64,000 bases of DNA. It comes from Siphonodentalium dalli (taxonomy: Eukaryota; Mollusca; Scaphopoda; Gadilida; Siphonodentaliidae). The stretch covers positions 29,512,987 through 29,576,986 of the forward strand of contig CP136063.1 of NCBI GenBank assembly GCA_032622095.1. Direction: 5' to 3'. Numbering within the stretch: the stretch's first letter is position 1; every line of letters starts with the position of its first letter. A program made the translations under genes and the position numbers. The notes beneath the pieces were generated by a model. It was not told the origin of the DNA. It did no database searches and was given only the letters and a program-made list of their open reading frames with translations. Below, one piece after another: positions 33,067 to 42,602 of the stretch.

Positions 33067-35295
33067 TTAAACCATAACTCCATAAAGCACCCGAGCATTA
33101 ACGGCCGTTATTCTCAAAACCTCTTTGGTGTCCATCCCTATTATCTTCCCAATCTCTACCGCCACCTCGCCGATAACCGCGGGTGTGGTGTTCATCCTTC
33201 CTGGTGTCCCGAAATGTGGAGCATCTGACTCCAAGAGCAACCTGTCAGTTCGCACTGCTCTGACACCCTCTTTCTGTATGTCACTGAAAGTTGCGCATGC
33301 CCCAGTGAAACCAAAGAAGGTATTTGGTCGAGAATGCGTCCAGGCATGTACCGTGCGCTTGGACCCCTGGAAACAGTGATAATGTAAACTCTGGTCCTCA
33401 AACGTTTGGCTTCTCACTGTCTCAAGCGCAGTGAAACTAACATCATGACTCAAAGGGTCATCTACGGGTCCCCTAATATGGAGGATAAATGGCTTAGCTG
33501 TCGTCCTTGCCGCCCTCAGCAATTCGCGGAAAATGTCATCTTGTTCCAACATTTCTGTTGTGGTCATCTTCCGAGACCTATCCAATCCAATCTCGCCAAC
33601 TGCAATAACTGCAGGGTGATGGATGAGCGTCTTAAACGCCGTCATCTTCTCGATCGATTTAAGCTGGTTGTATTTCTTGGGATGGCATCCCACAGCGACT
33701 TTCCAATGGGGATTGGTGGTCAAATCTCCAATTGCTGGGTAGGTGTCCGGGTCGCAACACACTTCTACCCCTCCTCTCACCTGGACGGGATAGTTCACCG
33801 AAACGGTAACCGTTTTCAATAGCTCCTCGGTGGTGGTGTGTGGATCTTTTTTGAAGTTTTTACACATTCTATCCCGGTGGAAATGGGAATCCACCCCAGT
33901 AACTAGTGGTGGCCCCTGCGATTCTCTGGTCATCTTAGGCTTCACCCCGGAGCTACCAGTAGCTATAGTGGCACTTGACGCTGAACTATTTGCCTTGCCA
34001 CTACGTTCGTAAACCATCGTATTGATTTTGACTTTCTTATTTGCCTCTCTCTTTGAGGAAATATCACGGTGACGCTTACCACCCTTATACACTTCGCGGC
34101 GAGACTTTATATCTTTCGATGATTCGTAATGATTTCGATGTCGCCTTGAATCCCTATCCGAATCCTGACGCCTGTCTCTGGATAACCCAGATTGAGGTCT
34201 AGCATCTCTAGATGAAACACCAAGATGCCTACCCCTAGACGTCTCACCCTGGTAGGCATCCTCAATGATGAGAGCAGCTGCTAGTTCATCTGGAGCCTCC
34301 TCTGGGAACATCCCTGCCTTGATGCACTTTCTCGCTTCCTTTATGTCAGCGCTGGGCAGGTATCGTCTTGCCAGTCTTCCTCTCATTAGGTCTATTTTCC
34401 AGAGTGGGCTGGTTGACTTGGCAAATGACAATTTCTGTTCTCTGGTCAGTTTGTTTAAAACTGCTACCAGCACCCTCCAATGAACCAGACAGGCGTTCCC
34501 ATTAATGTATGGCGAGAGGCGATATCCGCCTTCAGGTTCGTCCTCATGGAAATCTTTTCCCATGACCCGAATCGTTTCCATGGCTCCTGCGCTCACCACC
34601 ATAGGTATCGCCTGACCATCCCATTCTGAGTTCAGGAGTCGTCTCAGTTGTCGGAGCAGTAGCTGCTCATCCCGAGTGTCTGGCGAGTCGCTGGTTGGAC
34701 ATAGGATTCTCGCAAATTTCTTGAGATCCTTTCTGATCTCGACTCTAAAGATCTTGGGTGGTGGTCCATAGTTTTGTTCCAAGGGCCACCAACAAGGCCT
34801 CAAATGGTTGGAGTACACGTGTTCCTTCTGCTTTCCTTTAACTTCTTGCTCACACCCCTTCACTGGGCACTTTCTGGGGTCATAGATCAGGGACTGCTCG
34901 GAAACACGATTGGATGGTAAAGGTAAGGTGAGAGAGTTTAACTCGAAACCTGTACTTGTACTGCAGGGCACATTTTTGCCCTGACTAGCCTCAGCTCTTT
35001 CTGGTTGAGATTCCAATGGATTGATAACCACCATTGGAGTATCGGATGGAACAATTTCTGGCAATGTCCCAAATACATCCGAAAATACTGAATCAATCCC
35101 GAAAGGATTGAAACTTCCACTGGTGTACTTATCACCTGCAGGCAAGTCGGTGATATCCACCAACATACTTTCCTCCCCCGTCTTCTCTATCCTCTGGTTG
35201 GATGAGGTCGATAACCGACCATCTTTTATTGGTACTTCCGGAGCTGGAGAACCTGGTTCTGATCGTAGCAATACGCTGTCGTTGGAATCACTCAT
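33067..35295 (-). CDS. Third ORF of the Gypsy element: TatD-type metal-dependent hydrolase with N-terminal extension (742 aa)
   Basis: The ATG lies 38 nt beyond the pol stop. The last 278 residues (about 465-742) form a complete TatD domain with the metal ligands in order: DSHFHRD (HxH), AVGEIGLDR (Glu), FILHIRG (His), HYHCFQGS (His) and LLLESDAPHF (Asp). TatD-family enzymes are divalent-metal DNases/RNases. The N-terminal 460 residues include a CPVKGCEQEV...KEHVYSNH C2H2-type finger (about 143-164), a conserved-looking helical region (about 180-350) and an Arg/Ser/Lys-rich stretch with KRHRDISSKREANKKVK, a likely nuclear signal. Length and layout recall animal TATDN2. It sits where an envelope gene would be but has no signal peptide or membrane segment. 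A captured nuclease assisting integration or degrading nucleic acid is inference. Confidence 0.85.
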   Translation of the reverse strand: MSDSNDSVLLRSEPGSPAPEVPIKDGRLSTSSNQRIEKTGEESMLVDITDLPAGDKYTSGSFNPFGIDSVFSDVFGTLPEIVPSDTPMVVINPLESQPERAEASQGKNVPCSTSTGFELNSLTLPLPSNRVSEQSLIYDPRKCPVKGCEQEVKGKQKEHVYSNHLRPCWWPLEQNYGPPPKIFRVEIRKDLKKFARILCPTSDSPDTRDEQLLLRQLRRLLNSEWDGQAIPMVVSAGAMETIRVMGKDFHEDEPEGGYRLSPYINGNACLVHWRVLVAVLNKLTREQKLSFAKSTSPLWKIDLMRGRLARRYLPSADIKEARKCIKAGMFPEEAPDELAAALIIEDAYQGETSRGRHLGVSSRDARPQSGLSRDRRQDSDRDSRRHRNHYESSKDIKSRREVYKGGKRHRDISSKREANKKVKINTMVYERSGKANSSASSATIATGSSGVKPKMTRESQGPPLVTGVDSHFHRDRMCKNFKKDPHTTTEELLKTVTVSVNYPVQVRGGVEVCCDPDTYPAIGDLTTNPHWKVAVGCHPKKYNQLKSIEKMTAFKTLIHHPAVIAVGEIGLDRSRKMTTTEMLEQDDIFRELLRAARTTAKPFILHIRGPVDDPLSHDVSFTALETVRSQTFEDQSLHYHCFQGSKRTVHAWTHSRPNTFFGFTGACATFSDIQKEGVRAVRTDRLLLESDAPHFGTPGRMNTTPAVIGEVAVEIGKIIGMDTKEVLRITAVNARVLYGVMV

Positions 35296-35300
35296 GGTAT

Positions 35301-35318
35301 CTGGAAAACAAAGCTAGA
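35301..35318 (-). promoter_or_regulatory. Predicted splice acceptor for the TatD ORF
   Basis: The minus strand reads TCTAGCTTTGTTTTCCAG just before ATACCATG of ORF3: a pyrimidine-rich tract ending CAG five bases from the start codon. With the LTR donor it would make a subgenomic mRNA, as retroviruses do for their third gene. Confidence 0.5.
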
Positions 35319-35333
35319 CTAAATTTGATGCCA

Positions 35334-38300
35334 CTAACATTTTGGGCATCTATAATTGTCAATGCTATCTGCTTCCTCCTGGGTGATGCTAACACATTCA
35401 CCATGATACCATTCATCACAGAAATCGCATTGAAGCATAAATTTGCCACCATACTTTTGTTGACATAGACAAAATTTTCCTGTTTTCTTTTCAATGGCCA
35501 CCTCTCCAGTTTCCCGGAATTTAGCAATGCATTTATCCAACCATGGAGGAAGTGTTCGATCATGACATTTCTTTAATCGGTCATGGTTTATGACCATAAT
35601 CGCATTTTTGAACAAAACTTTGAATAAGTATGGAGTATATACCTCACTAATGATGCCTGGACCTTTCCAAAAAGGTGACAATTTTCTGGTTTTACCCTTT
35701 TTCGTTGCCGTATCAAGCAAATACACTAAATCACCTAATTTATAGGTGTATTTGTTGATCCTGACATCATAATCACGTTTCATTTTTTCAGTCTGCAGTT
35801 TTAAATTTGATCGTGCAATTTCGTGACATTGTTTTGACACTCTTACCAAATCTTGCACGTATTCCGCAACATTCTCAAATTCTGCAACTTTAGGCTGAAA
35901 ATTGAATACGAGATCAGAAGGGTGATTCACCTCGCGACCCAGCATCATTCTATTAGGCGTAAAACCAGTAAGTCGATGCACGGAAGATCTGATCGCACCT
36001 GCTAATTGTGGTAAATGCCTGTCCCAGTTTTTCTCGTTTTTATCTACATAGCATCTTACCGCATTCATTAACGTACGATTCTGGCGTTCCGCGGCACCGT
36101 TAGACGAGGGTCGATACGCGGTTGTACGCGCTTTATGTATTTTGAGTGCCTCACACATAGCGGTGAATAGTTTTGACACAAAACACGCTCCTTGGTCGGA
36201 AAAAATCTGTAACGGACAACCGAATCGCGAGAAAAACTCATTCACTGCAGTAACTGCAGCTGTTTCTGCGGTCTGATCTTCTAAAGGAATAAACTCAACC
36301 CATTTCGTGAATTGGCATGTCATTACACAGATATATTTTTTCCCTTTTTCACTCAATGCTAAAGGACCCAGAAAATCAATGTGAACCCTTTCCATGGGGG
36401 CTCCTGCATGGTATGTCACCTGTTCCCATTTAGCATGTCTGGTAGCCTTTTTACCTTGATTGCACTGGGGACAGGATGCCACAAAAGTTTTAATATCATC
36501 AGAAACCCCATACCAATAGTAACTTTGGCGCACACGCTCCCTTGTTCGAGCAATTCCCTGATGCCCCGAAGCGGGAATGTCATGTGCTAAGGTCAAAACT
36601 TCTTTAGCATATTTTGCAGGTATAACCACGACTTGGCTTAGCCCCCTTCTTACTTTGTGTAGAAGATTGTCTTTCAAGAGAAACCTGGCCCGGTTTATCC
36701 ACATATATTTGGTGGCCTCACTACACAGAAAGAGTTCACCCTCACCAGGTTCCCTTCCTGTTTCTAACCAGCCAATAATTGGAGTAATATCAGCATCTTT
36801 CCTCTGAACCTCGGCCAGTTCCTCACGACTACATACGTCAGCCAGAAACGACTGATCAGTCTGGTTCACTGTTCTCACCCTCAGATCAGGTAATATATCT
36901 GGGGTATATTTGAGATCCAATTGGGTATGTGTCCAGCCCGTAACCGGGCAAATGGATCCGGAGAATTCTGGTGGGTTTCCCCACGTTTCTCCCAGTTTCC
37001 AGGGTAACCATACTTCTTCAGAGATACCGGGGTTTATCACCTGCCTCACCTCAGCTGGTTCATCATCCGAATCAAATGTGATGAAACCTTTCGTCAACGG
37101 AATGACATCATCAACATCATTTTCAAATTTGACCCAGCTTTGGTGAACTCTAGTGCAATATCTGCACCCGCCACAAGGAAGACCTGTTAGGTCACATCCG
37201 GGAAAATATTCTTCACACACATCATCACTCACAGGTATTCGTGAGAGTGCATCGGCATTTACGTGAAGTGAGCCTTTACGATGCTGTATGACCATATCGT
37301 ATGAACTCAGCTCTTCCAACCACCGTGCTATTTGACCTTGTGGCTCTTTAAAGTTCATAATCCATCTGAGGCTGCTATGGTCAGTTCTCAATATAAACTT
37401 TCGACCAAGCAAATAATGACGAAATTGTCTGGTAAATCGCACCACTGCGAGTAACTCGCGTCTAGTGGCACAATAACGTTTCTGTTGCGGTGACAACACA
37501 AAACTACCATATGCAATCACTCTCTCTTCGCCATTTTGAACTTGCAACATCTCGCCACCAATTGCGAATCCACTAGCGTCAGTGTCGACAATCAGTGGAT
37601 CCGTTAGATTCGGTAATGCCAGGACAGGTGGAGTTGTTAGCGCCTCTTTTAACTGGTCAAAAGCCAACTGTTGCTCTTCGGTCCATCTGAAAGCTTTTTT
37701 TCCAGTAACATCATATAATGGTCTCGCCAACTCGGCATACCCCTTGATAAAACTCCGGTGGTAATTCACCAGTCCACAGAAACTCTCGACTTCTCGAGTA
37801 CAAGTTGGTTCTGGCCAATTTTTCACAGTTTCTATGGAAGAGTCTAACATGGTAATGCCAGTTCCACTTACGTTCCTCCCCAGAAATTCAATTTCTTTCT
37901 GGTAAAATGCACACTTACTAGGCTTCAATTTGAGATGGTACTTTTGAAGTCTACCGAGAACCTTGGCTATGTTTTGACGGTGAGTACATAACGAATCGCC
38001 CATCAGAACCAGGTCGTCTATGTACCCTATACAGATGTCCCAATTTAGGCCTTGGAGTACTAAATTTATGACTCGACACCAGGTAAACGGCGACCCAAAT
38101 AAACCAAATGGCATTTTACGGTATTCAAAAGTCCCGTATCTACTGACGAACGCTGTCTTCGGGCGGTCTTCTTCCCTAACCGAGACCTGATGGTACGCAG
38201 AAATACAGTCGGCCTTACCAAACCATAAATTGCCTGCTAAAGTGTCTAGACAATCGTCGATTCTTGGTAATGGATAGACTTCTTTCCTAGTAACAGCATT

Positions 38301-39635
38301 GACCCGGCGATAATCTATACACCACCTCATTGTAGAGTCATGTTTTTTGACTAACACCGGAGCCGACGCCCATTCAGAAATAGATGGTTGAATGACCTTG
38401 GCTTCCAGTAGTTTTTTCAAATGTGCCTCTTCTTGGTCAATGAAACAAGCTGGAGTGCGCCTCATTGGTTGTTTAATGGGACGCGCTCCCTCCACAAGAG
38501 GAATGCTATGCTCTATCTCTTTAAAATTACCCAAATCAAACTCGTCTTTAGCAAACACATCCTGATACTTAAGTAACAAGTGTGCAAAAAACAAAGCTTC
38601 TTCTTCGGGTATATTTTTAGACGAGCGTTCATATAACTCTTGGACATGTGCAGGAAGTTCTGGGACTTCACTCATGTTCATATCAAAACAATCAGAGATA
38701 TCCTCTGTTATTTCATCGCTGCATTCCAGCTTGTTCACATGAACAGGATCAATTTCATCTGCCTTGTCTTCTTGACCACTCGTATCTGTGACCGGTGTAA
38801 TGTCAGTTAGTGTCAACTCATCGGATAACCCGTGTTGACCCTCAAATGATTTGTCATCTCGCTGGCATATCTGTATAATTTCTTGAGCTTCCCCAATACA
38901 ATCGTTTTTATTAATATGCACTTCACTTTCACTAGCATTAACAAAACATATTGTTGGGTTATCTAAACCACAATGCACCGTGGGTATCACTAAATCAAGA
39001 TATTCATGATTTGGCTCAATCATAAAATCTGTAACTAGTGGATCAATGTCACACTCCAAACGTACAACCGATAAAGGAGGTAACACTGTATACTGAGCCA
39101 CACAAACTCTGGCGACGCTAGCTCTTTTCTCTTCAGATTGAATGGTAGGTAACCGACATTTACCTAATGAGATCGCACCAGTATTTGCTGTAATTTGGGC
39201 ATCATATTTTCTAAGAAAATCCATGCCCATCAACATGTGATCCTCAATGGGAGCCACGTAAACATTTTCCATACAGATTAAATCACCCACTTTAATTTCT
39301 ACAGGACCCACAAGACTTCCAAACATGTGTTTGTCCCGGGCAGCAGTATTAAACTTCATTGATTTTATAAACAGCGGTTTAACTTCCAATAACTGGAATA
39401 ACCTATCGGAAATGATAGTTGAATCTGCCGCAGTATCAACAACAGCGTTGGTATGGGTACCGGCAATTTGTAAGGGTATTTCGATAGCCGAAAATGATTT
39501 AACCCTTTGTATAGTTATTTCGTCACCATTGCCAATATCCATTTTACTGTTGAGGTCATGTGTACTCCCTGGGGGCACATTCAGACCTCTTGATCTGCCC
39601 CTGTCCCATTTAAACTTTCTGAAATCCTCACATGC
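35334..39635 (-). CDS. pol: Gypsy pol polyprotein: protease, RT, RNase H, integrase, PHD finger
   Basis: The frame is -1 relative to gag and stays open upstream through the gag tail, so no own ATG is needed; the frame-unique part is about 1414 codons from 39578. Numbered from there: aspartic protease motif VVDTAADSTII (48-53), RT palm with YIDDLVLMG (about 519), RNase H with VDTDASGFAIG (about 665) and TDHSSL, integrase zinc domain HDIPASGHQG...CPQC (about 996-1035), integrase core Asp1068 (HIDFLGPL), Asp1128 (FSDQGACF) and Glu1164 (SSNGAAERQN) with the canonical D35E spacing, a GPY/F-like segment (FWKGPGIISEVY), and a C-terminal PHD finger (about 1369-1414). It replicates the element by reverse transcription and integrates it in the nucleus. 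No internal stops or frameshifts were seen. Confidence 0.92.
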   Translation of the reverse strand, partial: ACEDFRKFKWDRGRSRGLNVPPGSTHDLNSKMDIGNGDEITIQRVKSFSAIEIPLQIAGTHTNAVVDTAADSTIISDRLFQLLEVKPLFIKSMKFNTAARDKHMFGSLVGPVEIKVGDLICMENVYVAPIEDHMLMGMDFLRKYDAQITANTGAISLGKCRLPTIQSEEKRASVARVCVAQYTVLPPLSVVRLECDIDPLVTDFMIEPNHEYLDLVIPTVHCGLDNPTICFVNASESEVHINKNDCIGEAQEIIQICQRDDKSFEGQHGLSDELTLTDITPVTDTSGQEDKADEIDPVHVNKLECSDEITEDISDCFDMNMSEVPELPAHVQELYERSSKNIPEEEALFFAHLLLKYQDVFAKDEFDLGNFKEIEHSIPLVEGARPIKQPMRRTPACFIDQEEAHLKKLLEAKVIQPSISEWASAPVLVKKHDSTMRWCIDYRRVNAVTRKEVYPLPRIDDCLDTLAGNLWFGKADCISAYHQVSVREEDRPKTAFVSRYGTFEYRKMPFGLFGSPFTWCRVINLVLQGLNWDICIGYIDDLVLMGDSLCTHRQNIAKVLGRLQKYHLKLKPSKCAFYQKEIEFLGRNVSGTGITMLDSSIETVKNWPEPTCTREVESFCGLVNYHRSFIKGYAELARPLYDVTGKKAFRWTEEQQLAFDQLKEALTTPPVLALPNLTDPLIVDTDASGFAIGGEMLQVQNGEERVIAYGSFVLSPQQKRYCATRRELLAVVRFTRQFRHYLLGRKFILRTDHSSLRWIMNFKEPQGQIARWLEELSSYDMVIQHRKGSLHVNADALSRIPVSDDVCEEYFPGCDLTGLPCGGCRYCTRVHQSWVKFENDVDDVIPLTKGFITFDSDDEPAEVRQVINPGISEEVWLPWKLGETWGNPPEFSGSICPVTGWTHTQLDLKYTPDILPDLRVRTVNQTDQSFLADVCSREELAEVQRKDADITPIIGWLETGREPGEGELFLCSEATKYMWINRARFLLKDNLLHKVRRGLSQVVVIPAKYAKEVLTLAHDIPASGHQGIARTRERVRQSYYWYGVSDDIKTFVASCPQCNQGKKATRHAKWEQVTYHAGAPMERVHIDFLGPLALSEKGKKYICVMTCQFTKWVEFIPLEDQTAETAAVTAVNEFFSRFGCPLQIFSDQGACFVSKLFTAMCEALKIHKARTTAYRPSSNGAAERQNRTLMNAVRCYVDKNEKNWDRHLPQLAGAIRSSVHRLTGFTPNRMMLGREVNHPSDLVFNFQPKVAEFENVAEYVQDLVRVSKQCHEIARSNLKLQTEKMKRDYDVRINKYTYKLGDLVYLLDTATKKGKTRKLSPFWKGPGIISEVYTPYLFKVLFKNAIMVINHDRLKKCHDRTLPPWLDKCIAKFRETGEVAIEKKTGKFCLCQQKYGGKFMLQCDFCDEWYHGECVSITQEEADSIDNYRCPKC

Positions 39636-42295
39636 GCTTCTTTATTTGCACGGTTCGCTGGGTTCCTGGATGGGCAGTCTCTTTGGTAATGTCCGTAACC
39701 TCGGCAGGAATAGCACTGAGGTTTCGATTGAGGTGAAGGTGACCTTGACCTTGAAGGTGCCCCAGAATCTTTATTTGGGGCCTGAGGTGATTTATCCCTC
39801 CATTTGTCAGTACCAGGTGCCCACTTAGCTAATGTGTTAATTATACTTTCCATTTTCTTGTGCAAACTCTCCACACTGGTCTCCAGAGCCAGAGTACGAG
39901 ATTTCCACAAAGAAAACTCACCTGTATTCCGATATCTGGAATAACCTCCCTTCGACCCCGGGTTTGAATTATCCTCAGAACCTGACGTGTCTGGTGGTTT
40001 CCCTTGAAACCGGTTAGGCCTGCCACGAGATTGTGGTCTCACAACTCGTACATTTTCCTCGTCTGAACTATCTGCCGATAGCTGGCGAACATCGCGACGA
40101 GGGGTTTTTGAACCATGGATGGCAGCATAATTATGCTGATGCCATCTTATCCGGTTTATGGCCTGCTCCATTGTTTGCGGAGTTTCCATGGACACCAACT
40201 CGGCTGCTCTGGTATCCGAGCACCCTTGACAAAACCGTAAAACAGCCTGTCGAAAAGTAAATTCGGAAGGACAATCCCGAAATGCCCTAGTAGCCAAGGA
40301 CAGCACATTCTCAGCCCATTCTTCCAAGGATTGACCTGGAATTTGCTTCGTCTGTTGAAACCTCAACTGTGTGGTTTCCGGCAGGTCATGAAACCCAAAA
40401 CGATTTTCAAGTCCGATCAATAACTGATCAGACGTCATTTCCGGATTCCTTTCTGTAAGCAAAGTGAAATATTCACTTGCTTTTCCTCGGAGACACCAAC
40501 ATAATGCATGCCTGGTCTCCTCGGGTCCCCACTGCTGGGATTCAACATAATTGACAAACTTCAATTTAAATGGTTGCCAAGCTTCCACCCCATCATAAAA
40601 AAAACCTTTCGGCATTTGTGCTAAACGCCTATCTCGACCATAGTGCCCGTGATGTTGACCATGATCTTGCATATTTGGTCCGGGGTTTTCCTGGTAACCA
40701 GGTTGGCCCTGAGGTTGATTTTGATAAGCCTGTTGCTGATGTGCTGCCTGTTGCTGATAAACCTGTTGCTGATATGCCGGCTGTGGATTTACCAGTTGCT
40801 GATATTGCTGTTGCTGATTTGCCGGTTGTCTATTTACCGGTTGCTGATATGGCTGTTGCTGATTAGCCGGTTGTCTATTTACCTGTTGCTGATTAGCCGG
40901 CTGTTGATATGCCGGCTGTGGATTTACCAGTTGTTGATATGCCGGTTGCTGGTATGCCGGTTGTGGATTTACTGGTTGCTGATATGCCGGTTGTGGATTT
41001 ACCGGTTGCTGAATTACCTGTTGTGGTATTACCTGTTGCTGATTTCCATGTTGTTGCATGACTGGCTGTTGACTTACCTGTTGTTGTATGACCGGCTGTT
41101 GACTTACCTGCGGCATCACCGGTTGTTGCATGACTGGCTGCTGACTTACCGGTTGTTGTCCCACCGGAAGTTGTACGACCGGTTGTGGATGGGGACCTCC
41201 AAGTTGATAACCAACTTGAGGATTATGCTGTATTGTTGCCGCATTGCCACACATTTGCTTCTGATCAGGCCAACCATAATTTGGAGGTGGCTGACTCAAA
41301 TCCCATGTCGACCTTTGCCCACCCCTAGCCTGATCACTCAAATTCAATGTCGACCTTTGCACACCCCTAGCCTGATCACTCATTTGTGACTGTACCATAC
41401 CCGGGTTAGATCCCCCAGCATAGGAGAGATTTGATGTCACCTGTGAGTACCCAGGATTAGTCATTATTGGAATTGTTGTCGCCATATGTGTACTTGCTGT
41501 GGACGTCTGTACAGCACTAAACTGTTGGTTTCCCAGAGATAACCCTGTATTATCCAACATTTGAGACTGTACATTTTGCAGGGTTGACTGAGCTGATGGG
41601 ATTTTTATTCCCATGCTCAATATAGCCGACGTCACAATTTGATGTAAATTCTCAGTGGCCTGCCACGTACTGTGGGCACTCGCTGTTGAATATTGGACCT
41701 GGTCGCCAAAACTGCAAGTATCGGTCGCACGAGTTATTTCTGTGACCGCCCCAGGTATTACATTTGAACCAAATGACTGTGGATTCCCGGTCGCCACTGA
41801 TACCACACTGTGAGACATAATACTTTGTGTAGATGGCGTCCAGCTCAACTTGCGTCGAGTGTCGACACCGACATCCTGCGTGTCCCACACCTCTTTTACC
41901 CCCTGAATAAATGACTTTTCGGCATTATATCTTTCCGCACGCTCTTTTTCAATGGCGTGTTTGCTAGAAGTAGGAGGGGGGGTCACCGGATATGATTCTG
42001 CCGCAGCCCGGTCATGATCATACCCTTCTGAATAATCATCAACTTTTGATGTTTTATTTGGATCCATTTTGAAAGGTAGCCAATTATCAGGAGGAATGTT
42101 GGTTACTGGTGTGAAGTCAATAATTGACCACTGCTGTTTTGACCCTTTAAATCTTGGGATATCGATCAAATCATTTTTTTCCAAATTAGGTATTCCCCGA
42201 CGTTTCAAAATGATCTCGGCTGCTATGCGATCATCCACATTGGGTATTTTGAGCAAATCCCCAAAACATGCTGTATTGATATATATTTTGCTCAT
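39581..42295 (-). CDS. gag: Gypsy gag-like polyprotein (904 aa)
   Basis: The first ATG is at 42295 (MSKIYINTACFGDLL); the frame is open about 30 codons further 5' but without ATG. Residues 5-60 (INTACFGDLLKIPNVDDRIA, then LIDIPRF) resemble a helix-hairpin-helix DNA-binding module. Residues about 370-535 are a Gln/Pro-rich tandem repeat (QQPVNPQPAYQQPAYQQ). About 557-720 is capsid-like (FFYDGVEAWQPFKLKFVNYV; WCLRGKASEYF; RFGFHDLP; LEEWAENVLSLA). A CCHC zinc knuckle CYSCRGYGHYQRDC lies at about 860-873. Gag assembles the cytoplasmic particle around the RNA. The repeat tract is the most variable part and also creates a leucine-rich antisense frame that is not a gene. Confidence 0.88.
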   Translation of the reverse strand: MSKIYINTACFGDLLKIPNVDDRIAAEIILKRRGIPNLEKNDLIDIPRFKGSKQQWSIIDFTPVTNIPPDNWLPFKMDPNKTSKVDDYSEGYDHDRAAAESYPVTPPPTSSKHAIEKERAERYNAEKSFIQGVKEVWDTQDVGVDTRRKLSWTPSTQSIMSHSVVSVATGNPQSFGSNVIPGAVTEITRATDTCSFGDQVQYSTASAHSTWQATENLHQIVTSAILSMGIKIPSAQSTLQNVQSQMLDNTGLSLGNQQFSAVQTSTASTHMATTIPIMTNPGYSQVTSNLSYAGGSNPGMVQSQMSDQARGVQRSTLNLSDQARGGQRSTWDLSQPPPNYGWPDQKQMCGNAATIQHNPQVGYQLGGPHPQPVVQLPVGQQPVSQQPVMQQPVMPQVSQQPVIQQQVSQQPVMQQHGNQQQVIPQQVIQQPVNPQPAYQQPVNPQPAYQQPAYQQLVNPQPAYQQPANQQQVNRQPANQQQPYQQPVNRQPANQQQQYQQLVNPQPAYQQQVYQQQAAHQQQAYQNQPQGQPGYQENPGPNMQDHGQHHGHYGRDRRLAQMPKGFFYDGVEAWQPFKLKFVNYVESQQWGPEETRHALCWCLRGKASEYFTLLTERNPEMTSDQLLIGLENRFGFHDLPETTQLRFQQTKQIPGQSLEEWAENVLSLATRAFRDCPSEFTFRQAVLRFCQGCSDTRAAELVSMETPQTMEQAINRIRWHQHNYAAIHGSKTPRRDVRQLSADSSDEENVRVVRPQSRGRPNRFQGKPPDTSGSEDNSNPGSKGGYSRYRNTGEFSLWKSRTLALETSVESLHKKMESIINTLAKWAPGTDKWRDKSPQAPNKDSGAPSRSRSPSPQSKPQCYSCRGYGHYQRDCPSRNPANRANKEAHVRISESLNGTGADQEV
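39608..39614 (-). promoter_or_regulatory. Candidate -1 ribosomal frameshift heptamer (gag/pol)
   Basis: The minus strand reads T TTA AAT in gag-frame register, a perfect X XXY YYZ heptamer, 24 nt before the gag stop (TGA at 39583-39581). Slipping back by one base enters the pol frame, which is open through the overlap. A downstream stimulatory structure was not assessed. Confidence 0.65.
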
Positions 42296-42584
42296 ACTGC
42301 AATAACTGGTATTGGCAAAAAAATAATTTGTGAAAAATAGATCTGCTCTTTTCTCAATTGAAAATTGTGAACAATTGCTGACCACTAAATCTACCTAAAA
42401 CTCACATAAAGTTTCCAAAACATTAGAACATCTTTTATTATAACAAAGATACAATAATATACGAAAATATTTGATATTAAACGACGCGAGACGCAAAATA
42501 CCGAATTTGACGAACACGAGGAAATCACGATGCCGCCGCGAAAATAGGATACACAAATTTGGGGTTTATAAATGCACGATTTTT
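42296..42584 (-). other. Gypsy 5' leader
   Basis: Untranslated leader between the primer-binding site and the gag ATG. Codons from 42385 to 42298 are in the gag frame but lack ATG. It may contain packaging signals, which cannot be identified by eye. Confidence 0.6.
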
Positions 42585-42600
42585 TAACGAAACGACGCCA
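42585..42600 (-). other. Candidate primer-binding site
   Basis: Two bases after the 5' LTR the minus strand reads TGGCGTCGTTTCGTT. TGG start and position are as expected for pairing with a tRNA 3' CCA end. The tRNA was not identified. Confidence 0.6.
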
Positions 42601-42602
42601 AT

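Noticed and set aside
33067-35295. TatD ORF as an independent host gene
   Set aside because: It lies between integrase and the polypurine tract inside two nearly identical LTRs, in the same orientation and 38 nt after pol, so it belongs to the element.
40643-41389. 248-codon leucine-rich plus-strand frame
   Set aside because: It is antisense to the Gln/Pro-rich repeat of gag, where CAG/CAA-type codons read as Leu-rich on the other strand.
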